Below are positions 42,363 through 50,988 of a DNA stretch of 64,000 nucleotides, piece after piece. How positions within the stretch are numbered: position 1 is the stretch's first letter; each line of letters opens with the position of its first letter. A model generated the notes under the pieces. That model was not told the origin of the DNA. It made no database searches and was given only the letters and a program-made list of their open reading frames with translations. The stretch lies in assembly GCA_937975765.1 (NCBI GenBank), contig CALJUR010000121.1, positions 62,001 to 126,000 on the forward strand. The letters run 5' to 3'. Source of the DNA: an uncultured Myxococcales bacterium. Its GTDB lineage: Bacteria; Myxococcota_A; UBA9042; DTJE01. A program made the position numbers and the translations under genes.

Positions 42363-44165
42363 ATGCGCGTCGCCCCCACCCGCCGGGACGCGGTCGTCGG
42401 GGCGGCCCTGGCCGTCCTCCACCTCGCGTTCCTCGCATCCACGCTGGACGTCGGCTTCTCCCGCGACGAGTCCTTCTACTTCAACGCGGCGGAACAGTAC
42501 GCGGGCTGGTACGACCTGCTGCTGAAGGAGCCGGGGAAGGCCCTGTCGAAGGAGGCGGTCGACCAGTTCTTCGCTTACAACGGCGAGCACCCGGCGCTGC
42601 CCAAGATGCTGTACGGCGCGTCCTGGCGCCTGTTCGGCCGGATGCACGACCCCGTCGCCGAGCCCTTCAGCCGCGCCTGGTATTTCCAGGGGAACCCGCC
42701 GGACACCCTCCTCGGGTGGTTCTCGGAATCCACCGCGATGCGGCTGCCTGCCCTGCTGCTGGCCTCGTTCCTGGTCTTCGCGGTCTACCTGTTCGGCGTC
42801 GAGTTCCTGGGGAGGCGCGCGGCCCTGTTCGCGGCCCTGGGCTGGATGTTCCAGCCCCACGCCTTCTGGCACTCGCACTTCGCCTGCTTCGACGTGCCCG
42901 TCACGGCGATGTGGTTCCTGTCCGCCTGGGCGTTCCTGAAGTCCGTGCCCCCCCCCGGGGCGCCGCGGACGCGCTCCCACGTCCGCTGGGCGCTGGCGAC
43001 CGGCGTGATGCTGGGGCTGGCCCTGAACACCAAGCACAACGCCTTCTTCTTCCCGCCGCTGGCCTTCCTGTGGTGGGCCTGGACGCGCCGCCGCGAGTGG
43101 TCCCTGCGCCTGGAGGGCGCCGGGCTGCGCCTGCGGATCCCCCCGGTCCCGCTGGCCTTCTTCGCGATGCTGCTGGTCACCCCCGCGGTCTACTACCTGC
43201 TGTGGCCGAAGCTGTGGCACGACCCGGTCGGGCACCTGAAGTGGTACCTCTCGTTCCACGCCAAGCACGAGTACTACTGGGTCTACTACTTCGGCACCCT
43301 GTACACGAAGCCGCCCTTCCCGTTGCCGTTCCCGTTCGTGATGTCGGCGATGACGATCCCGGGAACCACGGTGCTGCTGTTCGCCGCCGGCTCGCTGCGC
43401 CTGCTGCGCGAATGGGTGGTGCGCGCGGCCTCGCGATTCGCCGCCTCGGCCTCCGGCCTGGCCTCCCGGCTGCCGGTCCGCGAGCCCGGGATGGTGCTGT
43501 TCGTCTTCCTGAACTTCCTGATCCCGTTCGCGGTCATCGCGCACCCGAAGGTCCCCCACTTCGGCGGCACCAAGCACTGGCTGCACGGCGTGCCGTTCGC
43601 GTGCCTGATGGCGGGCGTCGGGTTCGAGGTCCTGCTGGACGGCCTGAAGGCGCTGGCCGACCGGCTGGGAAGGGCCTTCTCGACGAAGGGGGTCCGCGTC
43701 GCGGGCGGGGCGCTGGCCCTGCTGCTGTTCGTCGCGCCGGCCGCGTACGACACGCTGACGCATACTGCCGACGGGTCCTCCTACTACAACGCGTTCGCCG
43801 GCGGCCGGGCCGCGATGGGCGAACTGGGCATGCAGCGCGAGTTCTGGGGCAACTCGTCGTATTCGGCGCTGGGCTGGGTCAACGAGGAACTGCCCCCGAA
43901 CAGCCGGGTGCACTTCCACGACACGACCTGGGACGCCGTGCGGATGTACTGGCGCGACGGCCTGCTGCGCCGGGACGTGATCCCGGTGTGGGACCTGGGC
44001 AGCGCGGACGAGTTGCTGTTCCACTGGCACAAGGAGTTCACGGATATCGAGGCCGAGGCCCGCGACGACTGGCGGGTCGACCTGCCGGCCTTCGTGTCGG
44101 CGCCGGACGGGGTGCCGCTGCTGGACGCCTGGCGGCGGGAGACGCCCCGGGGGAAGACGCCATGA
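42363..44165 (+). CDS. GT39-type (PMT/ArnT-like) membrane glycosyltransferase
   Basis: A 600-residue polytopic inner-membrane protein of the GT-C group. Shortly after the first membrane segment it has GFSRDESFYFNAAEQY, with the Asp-Glu pair typical of the dolichyl-phosphate-mannose protein mannosyltransferase family (PF13231/GT39). About ten hydrophobic segments follow, then a C-terminal periplasmic part of about 130 residues. It would transfer a sugar from a polyprenyl-phosphate donor to protein or lipid in the periplasm. A nine-base poly-C run (42948-42956) lies inside the coding sequence at residues near 196-198. Confidence 0.82.
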   Translation: MRVAPTRRDAVVGAALAVLHLAFLASTLDVGFSRDESFYFNAAEQYAGWYDLLLKEPGKALSKEAVDQFFAYNGEHPALPKMLYGASWRLFGRMHDPVAEPFSRAWYFQGNPPDTLLGWFSESTAMRLPALLLASFLVFAVYLFGVEFLGRRAALFAALGWMFQPHAFWHSHFACFDVPVTAMWFLSAWAFLKSVPPPGAPRTRSHVRWALATGVMLGLALNTKHNAFFFPPLAFLWWAWTRRREWSLRLEGAGLRLRIPPVPLAFFAMLLVTPAVYYLLWPKLWHDPVGHLKWYLSFHAKHEYYWVYYFGTLYTKPPFPLPFPFVMSAMTIPGTTVLLFAAGSLRLLREWVVRAASRFAASASGLASRLPVREPGMVLFVFLNFLIPFAVIAHPKVPHFGGTKHWLHGVPFACLMAGVGFEVLLDGLKALADRLGRAFSTKGVRVAGGALALLLFVAPAAYDTLTHTADGSSYYNAFAGGRAAMGELGMQREFWGNSSYSALGWVNEELPPNSRVHFHDTTWDAVRMYWRDGLLRRDVIPVWDLGSADELLFHWHKEFTDIEAEARDDWRVDLPAFVSAPDGVPLLDAWRRETPRGKTP

Positions 44166-45043
44166 ACGGGACGCGGATCCGCATCGCGGCCGCCCTGCTG
44201 CTGGTGGCCGGCGCGATCGCCTACGTCGCGATGACCGTGGCCCAGAAGGCCGGGGTGCCGGGGGACGAGGACTGGGCCCAGGCCGCAGCCGCGGTGCGCG
44301 CCGGATGGCAGGAAGGGGACCTGGTGGTCTTCTCGCCGGCCTGGGCGCACGCGGGTGCGCCGGTCCTGCGGGGCCTGGCCGCGGACGTGGCCGAGCAGTG
44401 GGACTGGTACCAGGCATCGAAGCACCGCCGGGTCTGGGTGGTCGCGTCCCGGCCGCACCGGGAGCCGGAGCCGCCCGAGGGGTGGCAGGCGGTCTCGCGC
44501 ACCGAGGCAGGCCGGATGACGGTGCACCTGTGGACGCCCCCGGCGGACCGCACCCTGGCATGGGAAGGCATGGAGACACTGCACGACGCGTCGGTGTTCC
44601 GCGGGGACGGCACCAGTCGCCAGCCCTGCACGACCTGGCAGGACGGACGATGGTCCTGCGGTGCCGCGCACCCGTGGCAGAACGTCGCCCCGGTGTCCAG
44701 GGACATCGCGGGCCGCCAGCGGCGGGTGATCTGGGCGCACGCCCGGGACAACGGCGACCCTCTGGAGATCCGCTGGACCGGGGTGCCGGAAGGCCGGACG
44801 CTGACGGTCCACGTCGGCCTCACGCAGCGCGCCATCGAGCAGGACACCGGGGCGCCCGTGGTGTTCGAGGTCCGGCTGGGGGACCGGGTGGCCGTCCGGC
44901 GCACGATCGACATCCACGAGTCGGGCTGGTTCCGGCACGACATCGACATCGCCGGGAAGGGTCCGCAGGACGTGACGATCCGCGTCGTCGCCCGGAGGAA
45001 CCAGGACCGCCAGTTGTGCTTCACGGCGGATGTCTGGCGCTAG
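44162..45043 (+). CDS. Membrane-anchored periplasmic protein of the GT39 operon
   Basis: A 293-residue protein with an N-terminal anchor (about residues 8-28) and a periplasmic part. Residues about 38-125 (DEDWAQAAAAVRAGWQEGDLVV, HLWTPPADR) resemble the soluble C-terminal domain of GT-C transferases. The second half is a beta sandwich with two Cys near 155-170. Its ATG overlaps the GT39 stop by four bases, so the two are coupled and probably work together. No family name is recognised. Confidence 0.75.
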   Translation: MNGTRIRIAAALLLVAGAIAYVAMTVAQKAGVPGDEDWAQAAAAVRAGWQEGDLVVFSPAWAHAGAPVLRGLAADVAEQWDWYQASKHRRVWVVASRPHREPEPPEGWQAVSRTEAGRMTVHLWTPPADRTLAWEGMETLHDASVFRGDGTSRQPCTTWQDGRWSCGAAHPWQNVAPVSRDIAGRQRRVIWAHARDNGDPLEIRWTGVPEGRTLTVHVGLTQRAIEQDTGAPVVFEVRLGDRVAVRRTIDIHESGWFRHDIDIAGKGPQDVTIRVVARRNQDRQLCFTADVWR

Positions 45044-45100
45044 GCGGGAGGATCCTCCCCCCTCGCCGTCATCCCTCCCGTCGCCTTTCGCGAGTTCGGT

Positions 45101-45106
45101 TACAAT
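45101..45106 (+). promoter_or_regulatory. Candidate -10 element (TACAAT) for the 45129 gene
   Basis: TACAAT, five of six consensus bases, 23 bases before the ATG. A -35 element is not clear at 16-19 bases upstream. Confidence 0.35.
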
Positions 45107-45128
45107 CACCGGGTCGGAGGTTCCAGCG

Positions 45129-45992
45129 ATGCATCGCCCGGCCGTCCCCCCCCTGCTGCCGGCCCTCGGGCTGGCGTTCGCCCTGCTGTCTCCCGCCGTC
45201 GCCCCGGCGAAGTCGTTCCAGCCCGAACTGGGCGCGTTCCTGGTCACCTGCCCGTCCGGCACGAGGAACTGCGCCCCCGAGGATCTCGACGGCTTCAGGG
45301 ACTTCGCGGGCCAACTGGCGTCTTCCCTGATGTCGCGGTTTCCCGGCCCCATCGCCACGCTGGGTTCCCAGCGCTGGGAGGTTTCGTACTCGGTGGGCCT
45401 GACCGAAATTGACCGCGGCCGGGACTGCTTCGACGCGGACCCTGCGACCGGACGACCCGCCGTCTTTTCCGACCCCGGCAAGGTGCTGACCGTCGGCCAG
45501 GTGCAGGTCCGGAAGGGCCTGCCGCATAGCCTGCAACTGGGTGCCGCGCTGACCCAGGTGTTCGACAGCAGCCTGTGGGACCTGGGACTGCAACTCGCGT
45601 TCACGCCGCTGGAGGGCCTGAAGAACGCCCCGGACCTGGGGATCCAGTTGCAGGGCGGGACCGTGCTGGGCGCCGGCGACCTGATCCTGGTGCACGCGGG
45701 TGCCGCCCTGATCCTGTCCAAGGCGTTCAACGTCGCCGGGCTGTTCACGCTGGCGCCGTCCGGCGGCTACCAGTTCCTGTACGCCTCGGCCAGCACGCAC
45801 CTGACCGGCGGCTACCGGCAGGACCAGACCTCCCCCACCCCGTTCGCCTTCGACCCCCAGAACCTCTTCCTGCACCGGCTGGTGGTGGGGCTGGAGGCGG
45901 TCGCGTCCTGGGTGGTGATCGGCGCCGAGATGACGCTGCAGGTCCCCGCCGCCCGGCGCACCTACGCCGTGAGGGTCGGGGCGCAGTTCTGA
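45129..45992 (+). CDS. Exported beta-barrel-like protein, hypothetical
   Basis: A 287-residue protein with a signal peptide (cleavage near APAKS) and many alternating strands in the second half (LQLGAALTQVFDSSLWDLGLQLAF), ending in GAQF with a C-terminal Phe as outer-membrane barrels do. Two Cys in CPSGTRNC lie near residues 42-49. GGAGG is ten bases upstream of the ATG. It stands between the glycosyltransferase operon and the convergent FHA gene. The function is unknown. Confidence 0.7.
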   Translation: MHRPAVPPLLPALGLAFALLSPAVAPAKSFQPELGAFLVTCPSGTRNCAPEDLDGFRDFAGQLASSLMSRFPGPIATLGSQRWEVSYSVGLTEIDRGRDCFDADPATGRPAVFSDPGKVLTVGQVQVRKGLPHSLQLGAALTQVFDSSLWDLGLQLAFTPLEGLKNAPDLGIQLQGGTVLGAGDLILVHAGAALILSKAFNVAGLFTLAPSGGYQFLYASASTHLTGGYRQDQTSPTPFAFDPQNLFLHRLVVGLEAVASWVVIGAEMTLQVPAARRTYAVRVGAQF

Positions 45993-46013
45993 GGGGGTTC
46001 GGCGAGGCGTCAG

Positions 46014-47489
46014 CTACAGGCGGAACTGCATTTCGGACGAGCCCAGCCGGATCGAGTCGCCGTCCTTCAGGAACGCCTTCAACACCTTCTGGCCGTTCAG
46101 GAAGACACCGTTGACCGACTGCAGATCCTCGATCTGGAAGGACTTGTCCTGGATCGTGATCGAGCAGTGCCTCTTGCCGACCGACCCGTCAGGGATCGCG
46201 ACGTGGTTCTCGGGCGAGCGGCCCAGGAAGGTGACGTCGTCCACCAGGTGGAAGGTCTGGTTCGCACACGGCCCCTCGCGCACGATCAGGCGCCCGCGGG
46301 ACGGGCCGTCGTACTCCTTCGGCCGCCGGGCCTCCTCCTCCTCGCGCCGGCGCCGCCTCTCGGCCGCCGACAGCACGATGAAGCGGATCAGCAGCACCAC
46401 GAACACCACGCACAGCAGGATGACCAGCACCAGCAGCGCGATCGACCACCATGAACGCTGCGGATCCAGCACGCCCACCGCGACGGGATCGGACTTGTCG
46501 GCCTGGCGGCCGGACCCGACGGTCAGCACCAGTTCGGCGGACTTGCTGCGGATCGCGTCGTCCAGCGTGAAGGCCACCTGGTAGACGCCTTCGCCGGCCA
46601 GCCACGGCGCCAGTTTCTGCAGTTCGGCCGGCACGTTCTGGCGCACGGGGACCGTCGAGGCCCAGTTGGCGGACTGGCCCAGCTTGGCCAGGTTGCCGGA
46701 GTTGCCGCCGTCGCTGAGCCCGATGACGTAGGTCTCCAGCCAGCGCCCCTCGCCCTCGGGCACCAGGTTCCTGGCCCACTCCGGGGAGACCGGGGCGCTG
46801 CTGTTCCCGTCCGCCACCACGACCACGACCAGGCGCTGGGCGATGCCCGATCCGCACTTCTGGTTCACCCACGGCTTGACGGTGGACCGCAGCACCGATT
46901 CCAGCCCGGGCCCCCCGCCGGCCGCCGACCCCGACGGGGCGCACATCCTCGCGACTTCCTCGGCCTCCTTCGGGAACTGGACCTTGCCCTGCGGCTTGAC
47001 GCCCGACGACAGCAGCGTCGCGTTGCCTTCCGTCTCGGTGTAGCAGCCGACGGCCAGGCAGTCCTTGTCGTTCACCTGGGTGTACAGCGTCTGGAAGCCG
47101 TCCAGCACGTACCGCAGCGGCGTCCGGGCGCGATCCCCCTCCGAGCCCACCTCGTCCGCGCCGATGATGGCCGACGTCGCCGGCACCAGGAACAGGATCG
47201 ACGTGGTGATCTCGCCGCCGGCCCGGTAGCTGTCCGCCTTGGGCTGGACCTTCAGCGACTTGTCGCCGAAGTGCAGGCCCCACTCCCCGTTCGGTGCCAG
47301 TCCCGCGACGGGGCCGTTCTCGTCGTGGGCGTCCACCACGAACGTCAGCCGGCTGTCCTTGGGGTACGCCTTCTTGTCGAAGGTCCTCACCACAAGCTTG
47401 CCCGCGGCGGGCGGCGCGGCCAGCAGCAGCATGGACACGGCGACGCAGCCGGCAGCCAGGCGGCCGGCGACCTTCGGGAAACGGTTCAT
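46014..47489 (-). CDS. Membrane protein with VWA-like periplasmic part and cytoplasmic FHA domain
   Basis: A 491-residue protein: signal or anchor (residues 1-30), a periplasmic region resembling a VWA-type stretch (about 190-260, GIAQRLVVVVVADGNSS), one transmembrane helix (about 345-368), an Arg/Glu-rich juxtamembrane segment, then a cytoplasmic FHA domain (about 395-491: GRSPENHVAIPDGSVGKRHCSI and SVNGVFLNG). FHA domains bind phosphothreonine, so this could carry a phosphorylation signal across the membrane. GGGGAGG precedes the ATG. It is the second gene of a pair with another FHA protein. Confidence 0.82.
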   Translation of the reverse strand: MNRFPKVAGRLAAGCVAVSMLLLAAPPAAGKLVVRTFDKKAYPKDSRLTFVVDAHDENGPVAGLAPNGEWGLHFGDKSLKVQPKADSYRAGGEITTSILFLVPATSAIIGADEVGSEGDRARTPLRYVLDGFQTLYTQVNDKDCLAVGCYTETEGNATLLSSGVKPQGKVQFPKEAEEVARMCAPSGSAAGGGPGLESVLRSTVKPWVNQKCGSGIAQRLVVVVVADGNSSAPVSPEWARNLVPEGEGRWLETYVIGLSDGGNSGNLAKLGQSANWASTVPVRQNVPAELQKLAPWLAGEGVYQVAFTLDDAIRSKSAELVLTVGSGRQADKSDPVAVGVLDPQRSWWSIALLVLVILLCVVFVVLLIRFIVLSAAERRRRREEEEARRPKEYDGPSRGRLIVREGPCANQTFHLVDDVTFLGRSPENHVAIPDGSVGKRHCSITIQDKSFQIEDLQSVNGVFLNGQKVLKAFLKDGDSIRLGSSEMQFRL

Positions 47490-47515
47490 GGGTCCTCCCC
47501 GGTTGCCTCGGGTTG

Positions 47516-48160
47516 TCAGTCCAGGGCCTTGAAGCGCAGTTCCGTGTGGCCGATCTGCAGGGTGTCGTTGTCGACCACCTGGCACTGCTCGATGCGCTTG
47601 CCGTTGACGCGCGTGCCGTTGGTGCTGCCCGCGTCGCTGATGCGGTAGATCCCCTCGCTGTCGCACACGATCGTCGCGTGGTGCGAAGACACGTACGGGT
47701 CGGTCAGCACGACCTCCTGGTCGGCGTCGGTGCCCACGCGGTTCCGCCCGGGGACCAGCCGGAAGTCGCGCCCCTTCTGGACGCCGTTCATCACGACGAC
47801 CCACCCCACGCACGGCTTGAAGTTCGCGTCCTCGAACTGGCCGATATTGATGGCCTGGGTCTTGGCCTCGGCGACCTCCTCGTCCGCCATCGGCGCCGCC
47901 TGGACGGCCGTGGCCGCCCGGGTCTCCTTCTTGCCGAACCAGGGGAAACCCATCTTCTTGCCCTCCGGCTTCGCCGGGGCCTTCTTGCCCTTGGCGGCCC
48001 CCTTCGCCTTGTTCACGCCGCCGTCGATCGTCGCGTTGAACTTCGATGCGACGCGGCTCTTGGCCCGGGCCTGGACGTTGTAGACCTTCCCCTTGGCGGA
48101 GATCTCCACCCCCTCGACCCGGGAACGGAACAGGCCCCTGAAGAAATCGGTGACGAACAT
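47516..48160 (-). CDS. FHA-domain protein
   Basis: A 214-residue cytoplasmic protein with a basic Lys/Ala-rich N-terminal half (residues about 30-85) and a canonical FHA domain at the C-terminus (about 135-214), with the phosphopeptide-binding residues in GTDADQEVVL, SSHHATIV and GSTNGTRVNG. It precedes the membrane-bound FHA gene by 26 bases, indicating one operon. The start has no Shine-Dalgarno, and a near-consensus promoter puts the transcript start two or three bases before the ATG, suggesting a leaderless message. Confidence 0.85.
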   Translation of the reverse strand: MFVTDFFRGLFRSRVEGVEISAKGKVYNVQARAKSRVASKFNATIDGGVNKAKGAAKGKKAPAKPEGKKMGFPWFGKKETRAATAVQAAPMADEEVAEAKTQAINIGQFEDANFKPCVGWVVVMNGVQKGRDFRLVPGRNRVGTDADQEVVLTDPYVSSHHATIVCDSEGIYRISDAGSTNGTRVNGKRIEQCQVVDNDTLQIGHTELRFKALD

Positions 48161-48169
48161 GGTGAAACG

Positions 48170-48197
48170 ATTATCACCGGGTACCGGAAGGTGTCAA
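48170..48197 (-). promoter_or_regulatory. Near-consensus promoter for the FHA gene pair (leaderless)
   Basis: On the reverse strand: TTGACA (48197-48192), 16 bases, GATAAT (48175-48170). The ATG starts at 48160, so transcription would begin about three bases before it. The box overlaps the stop codon of the upstream UPF0210 gene. Confidence 0.6.
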
Positions 48198-49567
48198 TTG
48201 CGAAGGGCGGTGAGGGGGGCCGGGATGCGCCCCCCCAGGCGGATGAAGCCGGACGAGTCGAAGGGCTTCACGTCCATCACGATCAGTTCGCCCAGCAGGC
48301 CGCCCAGGTCCACGGTCTGAAGCGCGCGGGCGCCCGGCACCGGGATGATGCGACAGGCCGTGGTCTTGTTGTTGATGACGCCGATGGCCAGTTCGTCCGC
48401 GATGATGGCCGCGATCGTCTCGGGCGGCGTGTCGCCCGGGATCGCGACCATGTCCAGGCCGACGCTGCAGATCGCGGTCATCGCCTCCAGCTTGTCCAGC
48501 GTCAGCGCGCCCAGCCGCGTGGCATCGACCATCCCGGCATCCTCGCTGACCGGGATGAACGCGCCGGACAGGCCGCCGACCGACGACGAGGCCATGATGC
48601 CGCCCTTCTTGACCGCCTCGGTCAGCAGGTACAGGGCCGCGGTGGTGCCGTGCGTACCGGCCTTCTCCAGGCCCATGGCCACCAGGATGTCCGCGACGGA
48701 GTCGCCCTGGGCCGGGGTGGGCGCCAGCGAAAGGTCCACCACGCCGAACTGCACGGGGGGGCCCAGCCGGGCCACGACCTGCCGGCCGATCAACTCGCCG
48801 GCGCGGGTGATCTTGAACGCCATCCTCTTGATCGTCTCGGACAGCGTCGTGTAGTCCATGTGCTGTTCCAGGCGCTTCTGTCGCTCGATGGCCGCCAGCA
48901 CGACGCCCGGGCCGGACACGCCGACGTTCAGCACGACGCCCGGCTCGCCGACGCCGTGCATGGCGCCCGCGATGAAGGGGTTGTCCTCGGGGGCATTGGC
49001 GAACACCACCAGCCGCGCGCAGCCGGCCCCGTGCTGGGTCTTGCGGGACGTCTCGGACATCACGCGGCCCATCAGGGCGACCGCCTCCATGTTGATGCCG
49101 GCCTTCGTGGTGGCCAGGTTGACGCTGCAGCAGACGCGGGTCGTCGCGGCCAGCACGTCGGGAATGGATCGCATCAACTGGGCGTCGCCGGGCGTGGCGC
49201 CCTTGTGCACCAGCGCCGAGTAGCCGGCGATGTAGTCGATGCCGATCTCCAGGGCGGCCTTCTCCAGGGCCGTCGCGGCGGCCAGGTACGACTCGGGCGG
49301 CGCGCCTTCCAGCACCAGGGACATCGGCGTCACCGACACGCGCTTGTTGACGATCGGGATGCCGAACATCTCCTCGACCTCGGAGGCGGCGGCGCGCAGG
49401 CGCCCGGCGCTGTCCACCACCCGGCGGAAGACGAAGTCGGCAACGGTCCCGGGGTCCTTGCCCGGGCAGCCCAGCATGCAGATGCCCATCGTGACGGTCC
49501 GGATGTCGAGGTGCTCGGCCTCGACCATCCGCAGCGTCTCCTTGACCTCCTCGGGGCGGTACAGCAC
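48194..49567 (-). CDS. UPF0210 (DUF711) family protein
   Basis: A 457-residue protein matching UPF0210/DUF711 in length and sequence: ICMLGCPGKDP (near 29), NKRVSVTPMSLV, VNLATTKAGINMEAV (near 148), GVSGPGVVLAA (near 217) and the C-terminal GDTPPETIAAIIADELAIGV. The fold of this family relates to glycyl-radical (PFL/RNR) barrels, but no reaction has been established. GTG at 49567 has AGGAGG upstream. It follows the ACT-domain gene by 51 bases; UPF0237(ACT)-UPF0210 pairs are a conserved gene couple in many bacteria and archaea. Confidence 0.92.
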   Translation of the reverse strand: MLYRPEEVKETLRMVEAEHLDIRTVTMGICMLGCPGKDPGTVADFVFRRVVDSAGRLRAAASEVEEMFGIPIVNKRVSVTPMSLVLEGAPPESYLAAATALEKAALEIGIDYIAGYSALVHKGATPGDAQLMRSIPDVLAATTRVCCSVNLATTKAGINMEAVALMGRVMSETSRKTQHGAGCARLVVFANAPEDNPFIAGAMHGVGEPGVVLNVGVSGPGVVLAAIERQKRLEQHMDYTTLSETIKRMAFKITRAGELIGRQVVARLGPPVQFGVVDLSLAPTPAQGDSVADILVAMGLEKAGTHGTTAALYLLTEAVKKGGIMASSSVGGLSGAFIPVSEDAGMVDATRLGALTLDKLEAMTAICSVGLDMVAIPGDTPPETIAAIIADELAIGVINNKTTACRIIPVPGARALQTVDLGGLLGELIVMDVKPFDSSGFIRLGGRIPAPLTALRN

Positions 49568-49618
49568 GAATAGCCTCCTGGGCGACGCCGGCCGGCCGTC
49601 AAGCGCCGGCCGCGTGAA

Positions 49619-50251
49619 TCACGGGCGGTGCATGGCCTGAAGGATCGCCTCGTGGATGCAGACGACCTCGGCCCCGACGGCCTTGCCCGCGGCCTCCAGT
49701 TTCTCCTTGAAGGCCTTGAAGGACATGCCGCCCTTCAGCGTGTCGAGGTTCAGCACGAAGATCATGCTGAAGAAGTCGCTGACGATCGTCTGGCTGATGT
49801 CCTGGATGTCCACGCCGCACTCGCTGATCGCCTGGGTCATCGCGGACGCGATGCCGGGGCGGTTGCGGCCGGTGGCGACCACGACGGCGCGCTGGGGCTC
49901 GCCCGCCTTCGCCTCGGCCAGCCGCGACGCGGTGTCGGGCGCGGCCAGCGGCGAGTGGGGCGGGATGACCCGGGCGGCCTGGGCGGACATCTCGGCCATC
50001 ACCCTGGCGACCTGGGAGGTCACAGCCTGCCGAAGCGCCTCGTCGGACTCGGAGCCCTTGCGCCCGGTGGAGGGGTCGCGCGGAAGGTCCTCGGCCGACG
50101 GCACCGAGCCGCCCGCGTAGACCAGCCGGATCCCCTGCCGCGACGCGTACTCCCGGGCCAGCGGCGTCACGATCATCCCGCGGACGACCTCGACCACGCC
50201 GTTCTTCGCCAGGGATTCGATCTCGGACTCGGTGACGATCTTCCGGTTCAC
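49619..50251 (-). CDS. ACT-domain (UPF0237) protein with N-terminal TPLAR-motif domain
   Basis: A 210-residue protein. The C-terminal 90 residues are an ACT domain of the UPF0237 type (VVVATGRNRPGIASAMTQA, ISQTIVSDFFSMIFVLNLD). The first 60 residues contain GVVEVVRGMIVTPLAREYASRQGI, a helix-turn motif (TPLARxxA) seen at the N-terminus of several microcompartment-associated proteins; the middle is a charged linker. Fusion of such a motif to UPF0237 is unusual and fits the EutN/CcmL gene just upstream (14 bases). GTG at 50251 has GCGAGG upstream. The function, likely regulatory small-molecule sensing, is inferred. Confidence 0.78.
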   Translation of the reverse strand: MNRKIVTESEIESLAKNGVVEVVRGMIVTPLAREYASRQGIRLVYAGGSVPSAEDLPRDPSTGRKGSESDEALRQAVTSQVARVMAEMSAQAARVIPPHSPLAAPDTASRLAEAKAGEPQRAVVVATGRNRPGIASAMTQAISECGVDIQDISQTIVSDFFSMIFVLNLDTLKGGMSFKAFKEKLEAAGKAVGAEVVCIHEAILQAMHRP

Positions 50252-50265
50252 GGGAAACCTCGCGT

Positions 50266-50616
50266 TCAGTCCGCGGGCACCGGCGGGACCACGTGGAACC
50301 GGTCCACGATGGCGACGACCGCGGCATCGATGGGGAAGCGGGGGGCCTCGCCGGCCTGCAGTTCCGGCTGGATGCCCACGCGGGCGGCATGTCCGTAGGC
50401 AATGACCACGTCCTCGCCGGGGCCCGCGCCCAGCACGTCGGCCACCACCACGCCGTCGTTCAGTCCCTTCGGGGGCACGCCCTCGTCCGCGGTGCGGCCT
50501 TCCGACCGGACCAGGTCGTCCAGGTGGTACGGGCGGACCAGCAGCAGCCTGAGGCCCTGCAGCCCTTCCCACTTCACCGACGACCAGACCGTCCCGACGA
50601 CCCGCGCCATGAACAT
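50266..50616 (-). CDS. EutN/CcmL-family microcompartment vertex protein, orphan
   Basis: A 116-residue protein of the BMC-P (EutN/CcmL) family, which forms pentamers that cap the vertices of bacterial microcompartments. It has the family's start MARVVGTVWSSVKWEGLQG, LRLLLVRP and the pore-region VVADVLGAGPGEDVVIAYG near residue 58-75, ending in AVVAIVDRF. No BMC-H shell protein or encapsulated enzyme gene is in the window. The ATG at 50616 has GAGGGG six bases upstream. It is in an operon with the ACT and UPF0210 genes. Confidence 0.9.
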   Translation of the reverse strand: MFMARVVGTVWSSVKWEGLQGLRLLLVRPYHLDDLVRSEGRTADEGVPPKGLNDGVVVADVLGAGPGEDVVIAYGHAARVGIQPELQAGEAPRFPIDAAVVAIVDRFHVVPPVPAD

Positions 50617-50707
50617 CGCGTCCCCCTCGGCGGCCGCGCGGGCGTGCCCGCCGCGAACCCGGCGGAAGGTTCCCACGGGGAAGGCGCGGTGTCAACGATG
50701 CGAGGGG

Positions 50708-50947
50708 TCAGCCCTCCAGTCGGATGATGTTGCAGGTGATGGTCCGCAGCACGCCGTCGATCATCTGGATCTTCGCGTAGGACACCCGCCCCAGGGCGTT
50801 GATGTCGTCCGCCTCGATCCGGGCGATCACGTCGAACTGCCCGGTCACGGCATCGCAGGCCTTGACCTCGGGAATCTGCCGCAGGGCCGAGAGGATCCTG
50901 GAAATGCTGCCGGAGGCCGCCTCGATCAGAACGTACGCCGACGTCAT
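50708..50947 (-). CDS. Stand-alone Lrp/AsnC ligand-binding (RAM) domain protein
   Basis: A 79-residue protein with the alpha-beta AsnC ligand-binding fold only: AYVLIEAASGSISRILSALR, then VKACDAVTGQFDVIARIEADD and a C-terminal strand. The DNA-binding domain of Lrp is absent, as in known small stand-alone RAM proteins that bind amino acids. AGGAGGGG lies five bases before the ATG. It is 91 bases upstream of the vertex-protein gene on the same strand, so it may belong to the same unit and sense an amino acid. Confidence 0.9.
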   Translation of the reverse strand: MTSAYVLIEAASGSISRILSALRQIPEVKACDAVTGQFDVIARIEADDINALGRVSYAKIQMIDGVLRTITCNIIRLEG

Positions 50948-50988
50948 GGTCCCCTCCTGCGCGAGTCGCCGACCCGGGTCCCCCCGCG

